From contig NZ_LNNH01000051.1 in assembly GCF_001542915.1 (NCBI RefSeq), positions 43,353-107,352 of the forward strand: a stretch of 64,000 nt of DNA, read 5' to 3'. Within the stretch, counting starts at the first letter, position 1, and each line of letters opens with the position of its first letter. The notes under the pieces are model-generated. The model had not been told where the DNA came from. It made no database searches and saw only the letters and a list, made by a program, of their open reading frames with translations. This DNA comes from Peribacillus simplex (lineage in GTDB: Bacteria; Bacillota; Bacilli; Bacillales; DSM-1321). Below, in pieces: positions 8,427 to 18,318 of the stretch. A program made the position numbers and the translations under genes.

Positions 8427-8681
8427 CAAAAAAAGTGCTCCAGACCATAAAGTCGTGGAGCACTCTTGAATTCTATTAATCTCATCGAAGGTTTTCGGTA
8501 TTATTCCTGAGAGGCAGCTGTATCACAGCTTTGGCAGTTGTGATTGTGTGTATAAAGTACACTTACTTTTTCATCTTCAAAATGTTCAATCGTGCTATTG
8601 CAAGTTTGACATACGATAGTTCCCATTTTTACAACCCCTTCCTCTATATTGTATGCAACATTCCATTAATGTAACCGCTTT
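8427..8681 (-). ncRNA. sr1: SR1 dual-function small RNA
   Basis: The transcript is bounded by a strong promoter (start near 8681) and a Rho-independent terminator at 8427-8464 (AGTGCTCCA stem, then seven T). It contains the sr1P reading frame. In B. subtilis SR1 lies in the same place, between speA and the pdh genes. There it base-pairs with ahrC mRNA to block AhrC translation and also encodes the SR1P peptide. Predicted length here is about 255 nt against 205 nt in B. subtilis. The ahrC pairing cannot be tested from this window. Confidence 0.85.
8501..8626 (-). CDS. sr1P: SR1P peptide (GapA-binding)
   Basis: A 41-residue ORF: starts MGTIVCQTCNSTIEHFEDEK, ends CQSCDTAASQE. The first half matches my memory of B. 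subtilis SR1P (39 aa), which binds glyceraldehyde-3-phosphate dehydrogenase GapA and promotes its interaction with RNase J1. Two CxxC pairs (C6/C9 and C31/C34) could bind a metal; this is inference. GGAAGGGG lies 8 bases upstream of the ATG at 8626. RNase J1 (rnjA) is encoded 11 kb away in this same window. Confidence 0.88.
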   Translation of the reverse strand: MGTIVCQTCNSTIEHFEDEKVSVLYTHNHNCQSCDTAASQE

Positions 8682-8683
8682 AA
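8670..8683 (-). promoter_or_regulatory. cre-like CcpA site at SR1 start
   Basis: The minus strand reads TTAAAGCGGTTACA, which matches the cre consensus TGWAANCGNTNWCA at all defined positions except the second. It covers the predicted SR1 transcription start, where binding would block initiation or clearance. Glucose repression of SR1 through CcpA and CcpN is known in B. subtilis. Confidence 0.6.
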
Positions 8684-8687
8684 ATGA

Positions 8688-8716
8688 ATTATAATATAAC
8701 ACATTTATAATATCAA
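8688..8716 (-). promoter_or_regulatory. SR1 promoter
   Basis: TTGATA (8711-8716), 17-base spacer, perfect TATAAT (8688-8693). This is the best sigma-A promoter in the area and sits 62 bases upstream of the sr1P start codon. Confidence 0.85.
8693..8703 (-). promoter_or_regulatory. CcpN operator match overlapping the SR1 -10 box
   Basis: TGTGTTATATT matches every position of the published CcpN recognition sequence TRTGHYATAYW, as I remember it. It lies in the spacer and touches the -10 of the SR1 promoter. CcpN represses sr1, gapB and pckA during glycolytic growth in B. subtilis, so this site predicts the same control here. CcpN itself is not encoded in the window. Confidence 0.7.
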
Positions 8717-8961
8717 GCTAAAAAGTATGACCTAATCATTTTATTGGATCAGGGAATGTTTATACGGGTATGCCAATCCTGCTGGTAAAGCAATGAGCAT
8801 CGCATGAGCAGCAGTTCATACCATTGAAAGATTCGCCCTCCCTTTCTTTCCAAAAAAAGGGGGGAAGTAATTTTACTTTTAAATATACATATAGATAAGT
8901 ATATAAATCAACCAAAAAATGCTAATATAATAGTAAAACCGATCGAATAAGGGGGATCCAA

Positions 8962-9396
8962 ATGGCAGAAAATGCGTATATCAAGCTAGTTCCCGAATCA
9001 GTCAAAGCGACCGTTACCATCGAGGATGTAAAGGAATTGCTGACCTATTATCAAATGATCACGGCAAAAACAGGAAAGCAACTGGATTGGGACTACGATA
9101 AGAAAGCTTTTCCTTATGAAATGAGGGAACCTGAAAAAATGAAAGACAAAGCCATATATCTCCAAGCCAAAGAAGATCGTTACCATATGATCTTGATCGG
9201 TGTAGACCAGGAAGTGATTAAGGATGATGACGGACTGGAACGAATCCAATCTTATATCCAATTCACCCTTCCGGAAACAGCAACCTTCGGGGATAAAGGG
9301 AAAGCAAATGAATTATGCAAGTTCCTCGCAAAAAAATTAAAGGCGCAGCTTCACCTCTTTAATAATCGCGTGATGTACTTCTATCCAAGAAAATGA
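8962..9396 (+). CDS. Conserved hypothetical protein, probably DUF1885 family
   Basis: A 144-residue soluble protein (N-terminus MAENAYIKLVPESVKATVTI, C-terminus LHLFNNRVMYFYPRK). I think it belongs to DUF1885, a Bacillaceae family of about this size with unknown function; the assignment is from memory. AAGGGGG precedes the ATG, and a TATAAT-like box lies near 8927. It is transcribed divergently from SR1 and convergently with the deacetylase. No catalytic motif, signal peptide or membrane segment is evident. Confidence 0.7.
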   Translation: MAENAYIKLVPESVKATVTIEDVKELLTYYQMITAKTGKQLDWDYDKKAFPYEMREPEKMKDKAIYLQAKEDRYHMILIGVDQEVIKDDDGLERIQSYIQFTLPETATFGDKGKANELCKFLAKKLKAQLHLFNNRVMYFYPRK

Positions 9397-9433
9397 AAAA
9401 ACCTGCAAAAGCTGAAAGCCAGCTCATGCAGGT
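9394..9433 (-). terminator. Terminator of the deacetylase gene
   Basis: The minus strand reads ACCTGCA ... TGCAGGT with an inner AGCTG/CAGCT stem, then TTTTTT. The stem includes the stop codon of the deacetylase gene. The AT-rich arms may also serve the convergent gene ending at 9396. Confidence 0.75.
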
Positions 9434-10251
9434 GTCTCAATCGAGTCAGGATCAAGCATCTTATAGCCTTTCTTTTGAAAACCTTTCACGATCTCCTCAA
9501 TCGCTTCACTCGTCCATTTTCGGTCATGCATTAGAAGGTTCGCACCATTTCCTAAATAAGGACTATTCAACATGATTTCTGTTAAAGCCTTTTTGTCCTG
9601 ATATTCCTTTTCCCAATCATATCCATATGTCCAATTCATCACCAACATTTTTTCTTCCTCAGCAACTTTTCTTGAATGATCGGTATTCGAACCAAACGGC
9701 GCCCTGAAATACTTAGGGCGTTCCCCGATAATGCCCTCAACCAAATTATTCAGTTTAACGATTTCCCTCTCTTGTTCCTTTTCGGTCAATTCTTTCAAAT
9801 TCACATGGGAATATGTATGGTTGCCGATGGGAAAACCTAGATCATGAATTTCTTTCAGCATCGCTTTATTTTGATCATTTTCAAGAAAATGGCCATTGAC
9901 GAAAAATATCGCTGGAACCTTAAGTCGATGAAGGGTTTTGGCTATTTCTAGCGAATATTTATCAGGAGCATCATCAAACGTTAACAAGACAACCTTCGGA
10001 TCTGCGTCCCCTATCGGTTCAAATGACCAAGTATCTTTATTGACCCGGTATTCTGCCTTAACTTTCTCTTCCGCATTCGTCTTGGGTGCTTCTTCTTGTT
10101 CTTTTTTCTCTTGCTGGCTTTCATCTCGGACGGACGCTGCCGTTTCCACGCTTTTATTCTTTTCTTTTTCCGCGTGATCGGGATCTTGGCCAGTACAAGC
10201 GATCAATAAAATGGCTACACTCGCTAACAAAACTAAAACTTTGTTGAACAT
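9424..10251 (-). CDS. Polysaccharide deacetylase lipoprotein (NodB fold)
   Basis: A 275-residue lipoprotein. The N-terminus MFNKVLVLLASVAILLIACT has a hydrophobic core and a lipobox ending at Cys (LIAC). A charged Lys/Glu linker follows (about 25-70), then a carbohydrate esterase 4 domain. CE4 motifs are present: LLTFDDAPD (motif 1), GNHTYSH (motif 2, metal His) and FRAPFG (motif 3). LLMHDRK is motif-5-like. It should deacetylate N-acetylated sugars, probably peptidoglycan or chitooligomers, outside the membrane. I choose the ATG at 10251 because of the GGAGGT site and signal peptide; the frame is open 32 codons further. Confidence 0.85.
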   Translation of the reverse strand: MFNKVLVLLASVAILLIACTGQDPDHAEKEKNKSVETAASVRDESQQEKKEQEEAPKTNAEEKVKAEYRVNKDTWSFEPIGDADPKVVLLTFDDAPDKYSLEIAKTLHRLKVPAIFFVNGHFLENDQNKAMLKEIHDLGFPIGNHTYSHVNLKELTEKEQEREIVKLNNLVEGIIGERPKYFRAPFGSNTDHSRKVAEEEKMLVMNWTYGYDWEKEYQDKKALTEIMLNSPYLGNGANLLMHDRKWTSEAIEEIVKGFQKKGYKMLDPDSIETPA

Positions 10252-10295
10252 GATACCTCCGTGTTTTTTTGTGTCTTTGCAGGCCCTGCGAAAAT

Positions 10296-10574
10296 TCAAT
10301 AAACGGGTACTAAGGTCTCCAAAAGGATTTGTAACAGCCCGTAGCATAATAGGCTGATCACAGTTATAAGCATGGTTCGCTTATTGGATTTCAAAATCAT
10401 TTTACCAATGTAAATGGCCAAATATGAAAAGACCAAAAACATGAATACCTTGAAGACAAACCGATCATTAACAGAAAGCCATTCAACCAGTGTATAGCCG
10501 CTCCATACGATTAGTTGAAAGAGGATTACCAGATAATTTTTCAAGTGATCCACCCCATTTTCAAATGAATACAT
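10296..10574 (-). CDS. Small membrane protein of unknown function
   Basis: A 92-residue ORF with three predicted hydrophobic segments (about residues 13-32, 40-62 and 68-88) separated by short charged loops. I do not recognise the family. It ends 44 bases before the deacetylase start on the same strand, so the two could form an operon. Its ribosome site is weak (GAGTAGG); an in-frame GTG at 10553 is an alternative start. The hydrophobic pattern makes a chance ORF unlikely but does not prove expression. Confidence 0.55.
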   Translation of the reverse strand: MYSFENGVDHLKNYLVILFQLIVWSGYTLVEWLSVNDRFVFKVFMFLVFSYLAIYIGKMILKSNKRTMLITVISLLCYGLLQILLETLVPVY

Positions 10575-10782
10575 CAGGCCTACTCATGTCATGAGCAATA
10601 ACTTTATATTCGCACATTGCCCATCTTATTTTTTATCCTCTTTTACCATATTCAAACCTTTTGGAGAAAAAAAGTAAAAAGCCCTTTATATAGCTTATGC
10701 CCATTTTGTCCTTTTCATTTAAATAGTGTAAAGAAAATCTCGAATTGGCGGGTACATTCCTTTTTCATGGCCGAATCCAATG

Positions 10783-10811
10783 AAAAAAGCGTGCTGCAAG
10801 GGCAGCACGCT
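10783..10811 (-). terminator. Terminator of the pdh genes
   Basis: AGCGTGCTGC and GCAGCACGCT form a perfect 10-base stem with a 4-base loop. A run of six T follows on the minus strand, 15 bases after the pdhD stop. The remaining spacer up to 10574 shows no gene. Confidence 0.93.
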
Positions 10812-10825
10812 ACTATCGGATAAAA

Positions 10826-12238
10826 TTACTTAATGATATGAATAGGAGTTCCAAGGGCCACTTCCGCAGCTTCCATTGTAATTTCCCCTAAAGTTGGGTG
10901 CGCGTGGATCGTCATCGCGATATCTTCGGCAGTCATGCCTGCTTCGATGGCCAAGCCAAGTTCCGCGATCATATCAGATGCGTTCGGCCCTGCGATTTGT
11001 GCTCCAATAACCAATCCATCTTCTTTGCGAGTGATAAGCTTCACAAATCCATCAGTATTGTTTAAAGATAGAGCACGTCCATTTGCAGCGAATGGGAACT
11101 TGGAAGCAAGCGCTTCAATTCCAGCTTCCTTCGCTTCTTTTTCATTATAGCCGACAGATGCAAGTTCCGGTTCAGAGAATACAACAGCCGGAATGGCAAG
11201 GTAGTCGATTTCTGATGAATGTCCAGCAATGGCTTCGGCTGCAATTTTACCTTCATAAGAAGCTTTATGAGCCAATTGAGGTCCAGAAACGATATCACCG
11301 ATCGCATAGATGTTTTTCACGCTTGTACGGCATTGTTTATCCGTTTCGATCAAACCGCGATCCGTCATTTTGATTCCGACTTGCTCAAGACCGATTTCGG
11401 CAGTATTAGGACGACGTCCCACAGTAACCAATACGTAATCAGCTTCGACTTTTTTCTCTTCGCCTTTTGCTTCATAAGTAACGGTTACGCCTGTTTCGGT
11501 TTCTTCCACGCCTTTGGCATTTGCTTTCGTAACAATTTCAGCACCTTTGTTTTTAAGGTTACGTTTAACAAGTGCTGCCATTTGTTTTTCGAAACCAGCT
11601 GAAAGAATTTCTTCCGTGCCTTCAAGAATCGTCACTTTAGTGCCAAAGCTTGCGAATGCTCCGCCAAGCTCCGTACCGATGTAACCTCCGCCGATTACTA
11701 CCATTGATTTTGGAACTTCATCCAAAGCAAGGGCACCAGTAGAGTTAATTACGCGTTTCGTATATTTAAATGACGGAATCTCGATTGGTGATGAACCAGT
11801 GGCGATGATCGCGTTTTTAAATGTATATGTTTGGGCTGAGTCTTCATTCATAACACGGATGCTGTTTTCATCAACGAAATACGCTTCGCCTGTTACAACT
11901 TCCACGTTATTTCCTTTTAGCAGGCCGCTGACGCCGCCCGTTAATTTTTTGACAACAGTACCTTTCCAAGCTTGTACTTTAGAAAAATCAACAGAAACTT
12001 TTTCTGCAAAGATCCCCATGTCTTCTGAATGCTGAGCTTCATGGAAACGGTGTCCCGCCGAAATTAAAGCTTTCGATGGAATACAGCCTACATTCAAACA
12101 AACTCCGCCGATTGTTCCTTTTTCAACGACCGTAACTTTTTGTCCAAGCTGTGCTGCACGAATTGCTGCAACATATCCCCCTGGGCCTGAACCGATCACT
12201 AAAGTATCTGTTTCGATTGGAAAATCTCCTACAACCAT
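10826..12238 (-). CDS. pdhD: Dihydrolipoamide dehydrogenase (PDH E3)
   Basis: A 470-residue FAD disulfide oxidoreductase that reoxidises the lipoyl groups of pyruvate dehydrogenase with NAD. The FAD motif [16 protein letters not shown], redox pair [18 protein letters not shown] motif [15 protein letters not shown] motif 2 NIYAIGDIV and catalytic HAHPTLGE near the C-terminus are all intact. The length is typical. It is the last gene of the pdh cluster, 3 bases after pdhC, and is followed by a terminator. Confidence 0.97.
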   Translation of the reverse strand: MVVGDFPIETDTLVIGSGPGGYVAAIRAAQLGQKVTVVEKGTIGGVCLNVGCIPSKALISAGHRFHEAQHSEDMGIFAEKVSVDFSKVQAWKGTVVKKLTGGVSGLLKGNNVEVVTGEAYFVDENSIRVMNEDSAQTYTFKNAIIATGSSPIEIPSFKYTKRVINSTGALALDEVPKSMVVIGGGYIGTELGGAFASFGTKVTILEGTEEILSAGFEKQMAALVKRNLKNKGAEIVTKANAKGVEETETGVTVTYEAKGEEKKVEADYVLVTVGRRPNTAEIGLEQVGIKMTDRGLIETDKQCRTSVKNIYAIGDIVSGPQLAHKASYEGKIAAEAIAGHSSEIDYLAIPAVVFSEPELASVGYNEKEAKEAGIEALASKFPFAANGRALSLNNTDGFVKLITRKEDGLVIGAQIAGPNASDMIAELGLAIEAGMTAEDIAMTIHAHPTLGEITMEAAEVALGTPIHIIK

Positions 12239-12241
12239 TAT

Positions 12242-13603
12242 TTACGCCTCCATTAACAATAATTCTGGGTCGTTCAATAACTTTTTGATATGATTCAATG
12301 CATTTTGAGCAGTTGCTCCATCAATCATGCGGTGATCAAAGCTCAGTGATAATGCCAGAACTGGAGCGGCGATAATTTCCCCGTCGCGTACAATTGCTTT
12401 TTCGGCAATGCGTCCAATACCTAGAATGGCAACTTCTGGGTGATTGATTACAGGTGTGAACCATTGGCCGCCTGCTGAACCGATATTCGTGATCGAGCAT
12501 GATGCACCTTTCATTTCGTTAGGTGCCAATTTTCCATCACGAGCTTTTGTGGCTAATTCATTGATTTCTTGTGAAATAGCAAAAGGTGATTTACGATCTG
12601 CATCTTTAACAACCGGAACGAGCAAGCCTTTGTCTGTATCTGCCGCAATTCCGATATTGTAATAGTGTTTATGGATAATCTCACTAGCCTCATCATCAAA
12701 TGATGTGTTAAGCATAGGGAATTCACGCAATGCACTTGTTAACGCTTTAACAACATAAGGAAGGAATGTAAGCTTAATTCCTTTTGCAGCGGCAACATCC
12801 TTGAATTTCTTGCGGTGAGCGACGAGTAACGTCACATCGACTTCATCCATCAATGTTACATGTGGAGCTGTCTGCTTGGATTTAACCATCGCTTTAGCGA
12901 TCGCTTTTCTCATGCCGCTCATTTTCTCGCGAGTTTCAGGATATTGACCTTCTGGAATGGACACTTTAGCTTTTTCAGTCGTTTCCTTTTCACCTTGTTG
13001 TTGTGAAGCTTCACTTTCAGCTGCTGGCTGCTGTGGAGCGGATTTGCCATTTTTGAACGCATCGATGTCTTCTTTCATGATACGGCCGTTATCCCCGGAA
13101 CCAGCAACCTCACGAATGTTTACCCCTTGTTCGCGTGCATATTTCCTAACAGAAGGCATGGCGATGATACGACGTGAAGGATCCACCTCAACCTGTGGCT
13201 GTGCTCCTGCGCCCGTTTCTGCACTATTGGCTTGATCCGGTGCAGCCTCTTTCTTGACTTCTTGTCCAGCTTCAGCAGTAGCTTGAACCTGAGCCTCCGT
13301 ATCCTTATCGCCTTCAGCCTTCTCTTCGTCTCCATGATCCCCTTTGAACTGAAGATTTTCATATCCTGGAGCATCGAATTTTACAAGAACATCACCAACA
13401 ACGGCAACCGTTCCTTCTTCAACAAGGATTTCTTCCACGGTACCTTCAACAGGTGATGGAATTTCTACAACGGCTTTATCGTTTTGAACCTCGCAAAGCA
13501 CGTCATCTTCTTGAATCTTATCTCCTGGTTTTACAAACCATTTCACTATTTCACCTTCGTGTATACCTTCTCCGATATCTGGGAGTCTAAATTGGAATGC
13601 CAC
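12242..13603 (-). CDS. pdhC: Pyruvate dehydrogenase E2, dihydrolipoamide acetyltransferase
   Basis: About 453 residues. One N-terminal lipoyl domain (lipoyl-lysine in [15 protein letters not shown]) is followed by an Ala/Pro/Glu-rich linker. Next comes the E1/E3-binding domain ([18 protein letters not shown] ... [11 protein letters not shown]) and a catalytic acyltransferase domain with the C-terminal DHRMIDGA active-site motif. I choose the GTG at 13603 because AGGAGG lies at the correct distance; the TTG 9 bases upstream abuts the ribosome site. It forms the core of the E1-E2-E3 complex. Confidence 0.95.
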   Translation of the reverse strand: MAFQFRLPDIGEGIHEGEIVKWFVKPGDKIQEDDVLCEVQNDKAVVEIPSPVEGTVEEILVEEGTVAVVGDVLVKFDAPGYENLQFKGDHGDEEKAEGDKDTEAQVQATAEAGQEVKKEAAPDQANSAETGAGAQPQVEVDPSRRIIAMPSVRKYAREQGVNIREVAGSGDNGRIMKEDIDAFKNGKSAPQQPAAESEASQQQGEKETTEKAKVSIPEGQYPETREKMSGMRKAIAKAMVKSKQTAPHVTLMDEVDVTLLVAHRKKFKDVAAAKGIKLTFLPYVVKALTSALREFPMLNTSFDDEASEIIHKHYYNIGIAADTDKGLLVPVVKDADRKSPFAISQEINELATKARDGKLAPNEMKGASCSITNIGSAGGQWFTPVINHPEVAILGIGRIAEKAIVRDGEIIAAPVLALSLSFDHRMIDGATAQNALNHIKKLLNDPELLLMEA

Positions 13604-13634
13604 TGAGTTCAACCTCCTATATTAAATCATACTT

Positions 13635-13699
13635 AGTGCTTCGAATAAAGTCCTTTATCTTGCATTTCATTCATGCTAATTCTTTCTCAAGCAAGCACT
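13635..13699 (-). other. Branched RNA structure between pdhB and pdhC
   Basis: In the 121-base gap, AGTGCTT and AAGCACT form a closing stem. Inside are two further small hairpins, ATAAA/TTTAT and GCAT/ATGC, giving a three-way-junction-like fold. It is not followed by a T run, so it does not look like a terminator. A role in mRNA processing or differential expression of E1 against E2/E3 is inference. Confidence 0.35.
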
Positions 13700-13724
13700 T
13701 TCATTCGCGTTACTCAAGATTAAG

Positions 13725-14702
13725 TTAAAACGTTAAGACTTTAGTCGCCGTTTCCATAATGTCTTTATAATTAGGGAGCCATACTGTTTCAGCTTGAGAG
13801 AACGGGAATACCGTATCAGCAGCTGCCACTCGCAATACAGGAGCATCCAAGCTTAAGATGGCACGTTCGTTAATCTCTGCAACAACATTCGCTGCTATAC
13901 CAGCTTGTTTTTGTGCTTCTTGAACAACGATGGCGCGTCCCGTTTTTTCTACAGAAGCAATGATCGTGTCAATATCAAGTGGAGATACAGTCCTTAAGTC
14001 GACAACCTCGACAGAATGACCATCCTTGGCCAATTCTTCCGCTGCCTTGATGGATTCTTGTACCATCGCACCGTAAGTTATGATGGATAAATCCGTTCCT
14101 TCTCTTTTCACATCCGCTTTTCCTAACGGAATTGTATACTCTTCTTCAGGCACTTCCTGACGGAACGAGCGGTACAATTTCATGTGCTCAAGGAAAATGA
14201 CAGGATCGTTATCACGAATTGCCGAAATCAATAAGCCTTTTGCATCGTAAGGAGTTGAAGGGATAACTACCTTTAACCCTGGTTGCTGGGCCATTAAACC
14301 TTCTAAGCTATCCGCATGCATTTCCGGAGTATGCACTCCGCCTCCGAATGGTGAACGAATCGTAACAGGCGCACTGTAACGTCCGCCTGAACGGTAGCGC
14401 ATACGAGCAAGCTGACCGCTTACGGAGTCCATTACTTCATATATAAATCCGAAGAATTGAATTTCAGGAACAGGACGGAAACCTTGTAAAGAAAGACCGA
14501 CCGCTAATCCACCGATTCCAGATTCGGCAAGGGGAGTGTCAAACACACGATCTTCGCCGAATTCTTTTTGAAGATTTTCCGTTGCACGGAATACTCCACC
14601 ATTAAGACCGACATCTTCTCCAAAAACGAGTACGTTTTCGTCATTTTTTAGTTCTGTACGTAATGCTTCTGTAATTGCTTGGATCATCGTCAATTGAGCC
14701 AT
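13725..14702 (-). CDS. pdhB: Pyruvate dehydrogenase E1 beta subunit
   Basis: A 325-residue transketolase-like beta chain. N-terminal [68 protein letters not shown] and the C-terminal transketolase domain ([12 protein letters not shown]) are typical. With PdhA it forms the thiamine-dependent E1 that decarboxylates pyruvate. pdhA ends 3 bases upstream. Confidence 0.96.
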   Translation of the reverse strand: MAQLTMIQAITEALRTELKNDENVLVFGEDVGLNGGVFRATENLQKEFGEDRVFDTPLAESGIGGLAVGLSLQGFRPVPEIQFFGFIYEVMDSVSGQLARMRYRSGGRYSAPVTIRSPFGGGVHTPEMHADSLEGLMAQQPGLKVVIPSTPYDAKGLLISAIRDNDPVIFLEHMKLYRSFRQEVPEEEYTIPLGKADVKREGTDLSIITYGAMVQESIKAAEELAKDGHSVEVVDLRTVSPLDIDTIIASVEKTGRAIVVQEAQKQAGIAANVVAEINERAILSLDAPVLRVAAADTVFPFSQAETVWLPNYKDIMETATKVLTF

Positions 14703-14705
14703 GGC

Positions 14706-15914
<1,209 letters not shown>

Positions 15915-16027
15915 TTATTTTTCCCTTAAGACCAATCCCTCAAACGTGGATACGCTTAATATGCTTCAATCTTAGTCTGTACCATAAAAAAAATCAAGGA
16001 AAATGATACAAGGGATATCCAAATATT

Positions 16028-16056
16028 AATTTACAAGATGAATTAACATCAGTCAA
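16028..16056 (-). promoter_or_regulatory. Candidate pdhA promoter
   Basis: TTGACT (16051-16056), 17 bases, TAAATT (16028-16033) on the minus strand, giving a leader of about 200 bases. The leader includes a small AAAGCAAA/TTTGCTTT hairpin near 15870. The whole 15822-16380 spacer holds no convincing ORF. Confidence 0.45.
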
Positions 16057-16278
16057 TGTCTTGAAGTTCCTTATTTTTTCAAACCCATAGTACGAACAAC
16101 AAAGGATTTGCATCTCTGTATTAGTTTTGCGTTTATTACTGTATCACTAAAATTGCGCTATCTTTCATTTTGGGTGGGAGAATGAGGATCATTTGCCTTC
16201 GCCCACTCATACCAGCCATTCAAAAATCCCTTGAACTAAAGGCATTTTCGCTATTTGGAGGAATATTCAGAAAAAATA

Positions 16279-16292
16279 TTCAAACGCTTTCA
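16279..16292 (-). promoter_or_regulatory. cre-like site far upstream of pdhA
   Basis: TGAAAGCGTTTGAA matches the cre consensus TGWAANCGNTNWCA except at two positions near its 3' end. It lies about 460 bases before pdhA and 220 bases before the candidate promoter, so its target is uncertain. An upstream activating or roadblock role is inference. Confidence 0.4.
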
Positions 16293-16380
16293 TTTGATCC
16301 TGCTGTTAGATTTTACACATTTGATTTTTTTTAGTACAGGTCCTGGAATATTCACGCACACCCTGGTTTCAGCCTGATGC

Positions 16381-16412
16381 AAAAAAAGGGCTGTGAGTGA
16401 GAATCACAGCCC
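16381..16412 (-). terminator. ykyA terminator
   Basis: GGGCTGTGA and TCACAGCCC form a 9-base stem followed by seven T on the minus strand, just after the ykyA stop. It separates ykyA from the pdh genes. Confidence 0.92.
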
Positions 16413-16420
16413 ATCAGTAT

Positions 16421-17086
16421 TTATTCTTTTGTTGAATTAGCCATTTCTATGCCTGAACGATCATAAAAACTTTCTTTTTTTTGATTGGATTTTTCCGTTA
16501 AGGCGTTAAATTGCTTATTGGCTTTCAATACTTTTGCATATGAGGTATTGATTTTCTTGATTTGCCCCTGCAGTTCATCCATCTTCAAATCTTCTTTTTT
16601 GAACAGGTCGTATAATTCTCGATCATAATCCAGGCTTTGCCGGTAGGCTTCATATAAGCTGTCGTATGTATCATAACGTTCCGTCATGACATTTACCATT
16701 TCAATCGCTTCTTTTTTTACTTTTTCATCCTCTATCTTACCTATTTGTTCATCCATCTTTTTAAATTCTTCTTTCGAGCTCTGCATACTAGTTTGTTCCT
16801 TTTCGATTATTGCTTCCCGTTGTTCGAGATTCTTGGTGGCTTCATCTGATAGCTCTACGATTTGTTCATATTCATCCATTCCAAGTTTTATAATTTTTTC
16901 ATACTGCTCTTTTTCTTTTTTCTCCAATTCATTAAGCGGCTCCTGATGTTCGTTGAAATCATTTTCCTTTTCTGCCGTTTTTTCTAAAATCTTTTGGATT
17001 TTTTCCTCTGGTGAACCATTAAAACAACCGGACATGATCAATGTAGTGGAAAAAAGTAAAATAACAATGGCGCCCAAACGCTTCAA
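16421..17086 (-). CDS. ykyA: YkyA-type putative cell-wall-binding lipoprotein
   Basis: A 221-residue lipoprotein: lysine-rich start, hydrophobic core and lipobox IMSGC at residues 17-21. The rest is highly charged and helical, with long Glu/Lys/Gln runs typical of coiled coil. It fits the YkyA family (putative cell-wall-binding lipoprotein), found directly upstream of pdhA in B. subtilis as here. The function is unknown. It has its own terminator and so appears transcriptionally separate from pdhA. Confidence 0.88.
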   Translation of the reverse strand: MKRLGAIVILLFSTTLIMSGCFNGSPEEKIQKILEKTAEKENDFNEHQEPLNELEKKEKEQYEKIIKLGMDEYEQIVELSDEATKNLEQREAIIEKEQTSMQSSKEEFKKMDEQIGKIEDEKVKKEAIEMVNVMTERYDTYDSLYEAYRQSLDYDRELYDLFKKEDLKMDELQGQIKKINTSYAKVLKANKQFNALTEKSNQKKESFYDRSGIEMANSTKE

Positions 17087-17303
17087 TATAGACAGCTCCT
17101 TCTGATAAGTTCTTCGAAGATTTAAATTCCTTTTGAATTTCCGTTATAGCAGCAGACCTCGTACTATCCATATTCATAACAGGATTTTTTCATTACTGGG
17201 CGTTAGCCTACACCCTTTAAACCTTACTGCATAGGCTGTAGGGACCGTTTCAAATCAGAGTGGTCAACAAGTAAAAACAATACAAATACGGAGGTATGAA
17301 ATT

Positions 17304-17465
17304 ATGTATGGAGGTTACAACCAGGAATGTTGTTATCCGGTTTCAGCTGCACCCAGCTATGGTTATGGTGAGCAATGTGGTGGCGGTGGAGGCTTCGGAT
17401 GCGGCTTCGCCTTGATCATCGTCCTTTTCATCCTGCTCATCATCGTCGGCGCTTGCTTATGCTAA
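17304..17465 (+). CDS. YjcZ family sporulation-type small protein
   Basis: A 53-residue ORF. The N-terminal part is rich in Gly, Tyr and Cys (MYGGYNQECCYPVSAAPSYG), followed by a GGGGGFGCGFALIIVLFILL segment and a short VGACLC end. This Gly-rich run leading into one C-terminal membrane helix is characteristic of YjcZ/YtrH-like sporulation peptides. GGAGGTATGAAATT precedes the ATG. These genes are usually expressed in sporulation, often from sigma-K; only a weak CATAGGCTG resemblance to a sigma-K -10 is seen near 17231. Confidence 0.85.
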   Translation: MYGGYNQECCYPVSAAPSYGYGEQCGGGGGFGCGFALIIVLFILLIIVGACLC

Positions 17466-17573
17466 ACAGATAATTACTATTACCTTTACCCGAAAATGTT
17501 ATCTATTTACCCTGATTCAAAAAAAAAGATGTACTTTTTTCTTTTGACCTTAACTCGAAAATAAAACAATGGG

Positions 17574-17612
17574 TGGGATAGGGATTTACCCAAGGGTTCG
17601 CCTCCTATCCCA
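17574..17612. other. Strong stem-loop between the YjcZ-type gene and def
   Basis: TGGGATAGG and CCTATCCCA form a perfect 9-base stem. The 21-base loop contains an inner ACCC/GGGT pair. No T run follows on the plus strand, and only a distant TTTTATTTT on the minus strand. It could be an atypical terminator or a structured leader; no known riboswitch was recognised. Confidence 0.45.
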
Positions 17613-17710
17613 TGCTATTAATAGTTGTGATCATTCCATTAACTTTTGGCATGTTTTTTGTTAAAATAACCCTATACATATCAATGACAGTACGATGGGG
17701 GTGAAAAACG

Positions 17711-18265
17711 ATGCTTACTATGGATGATTTTGTTAAAGAAGACGATCCTATCTTGAGGAAAGTCGCAGTGGAGGTCCCTCTCCCGGCATCAGATGCCGAT
17801 AAGCAGCTTTTGGCCAGCTTGATGGAATATGTGCAAAACAGCCAGAAGCCTGATATTGCCGCCCTCTACGGACTGCGTGCAGGAATTGGCTTGGCCGCAC
17901 CACAGGTGAATGTTTCTAAAAGAATGATTGCGGTTCATTTAAAAGAAAAAGATGATAAACTGTACAGCTATGCGCTTTTCAACCCTAAGCTCCTAAGCCA
18001 TTCAGTGGAGAAAGCCTACTTGACTACAGGAGAAGGTTGCCTTTCCGTTAACCGGCCTGTCTCAGGCTATGTACCACGTTATGCTAGAATTACGGTTGGA
18101 GGTACGGATTTGGAAGGAAATTCGGTCCTGCTCCGGCTGAAAGGCATCCCAGCCATTTGCTTTCAGCATGAAATCGACCATTTGAATGGAATTATGTTTT
18201 ATGATCGCATCAATAAGGAGGACCCTTATGCCGTGCCGGATCATTCGATCGCGGTGGAACGGTGA
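17711..18265 (+). CDS. def: Peptide deformylase
   Basis: A 184-residue iron/zinc metalloenzyme that removes the N-formyl group from nascent proteins. All three motifs are intact: GIGLAAPQVN (motif 1), EGCLSV (motif 2, metal Cys) and QHEIDHLNG (motif 3, two metal His and the catalytic Glu). The length and insertions match the long type II form (B. subtilis YkrB/DefB, 184 aa). GGGGGTG precedes the ATG. In B. subtilis it also lies between ykyA and ykrA. Confidence 0.96.
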   Translation: MLTMDDFVKEDDPILRKVAVEVPLPASDADKQLLASLMEYVQNSQKPDIAALYGLRAGIGLAAPQVNVSKRMIAVHLKEKDDKLYSYALFNPKLLSHSVEKAYLTTGEGCLSVNRPVSGYVPRYARITVGGTDLEGNSVLLRLKGIPAICFQHEIDHLNGIMFYDRINKEDPYAVPDHSIAVER

Positions 18266-18278
18266 TCCTTTTGGGTGA

Positions 18279-18318
18279 AAAACTCCCGTCTGTTGTCCGA
18301 CGGGAGTTTTTATTTTTT
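18279..18318. terminator. Bidirectional terminator between def and ykrA
   Basis: AAAACTCCCGTC and GACGGGAGTTTT form a perfect 12-base stem with an 8-base loop, followed by TATTTTTTAA. The A-rich 5' flank lets it work for the convergent HAD gene, whose stop is at 18317. Confidence 0.92.
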
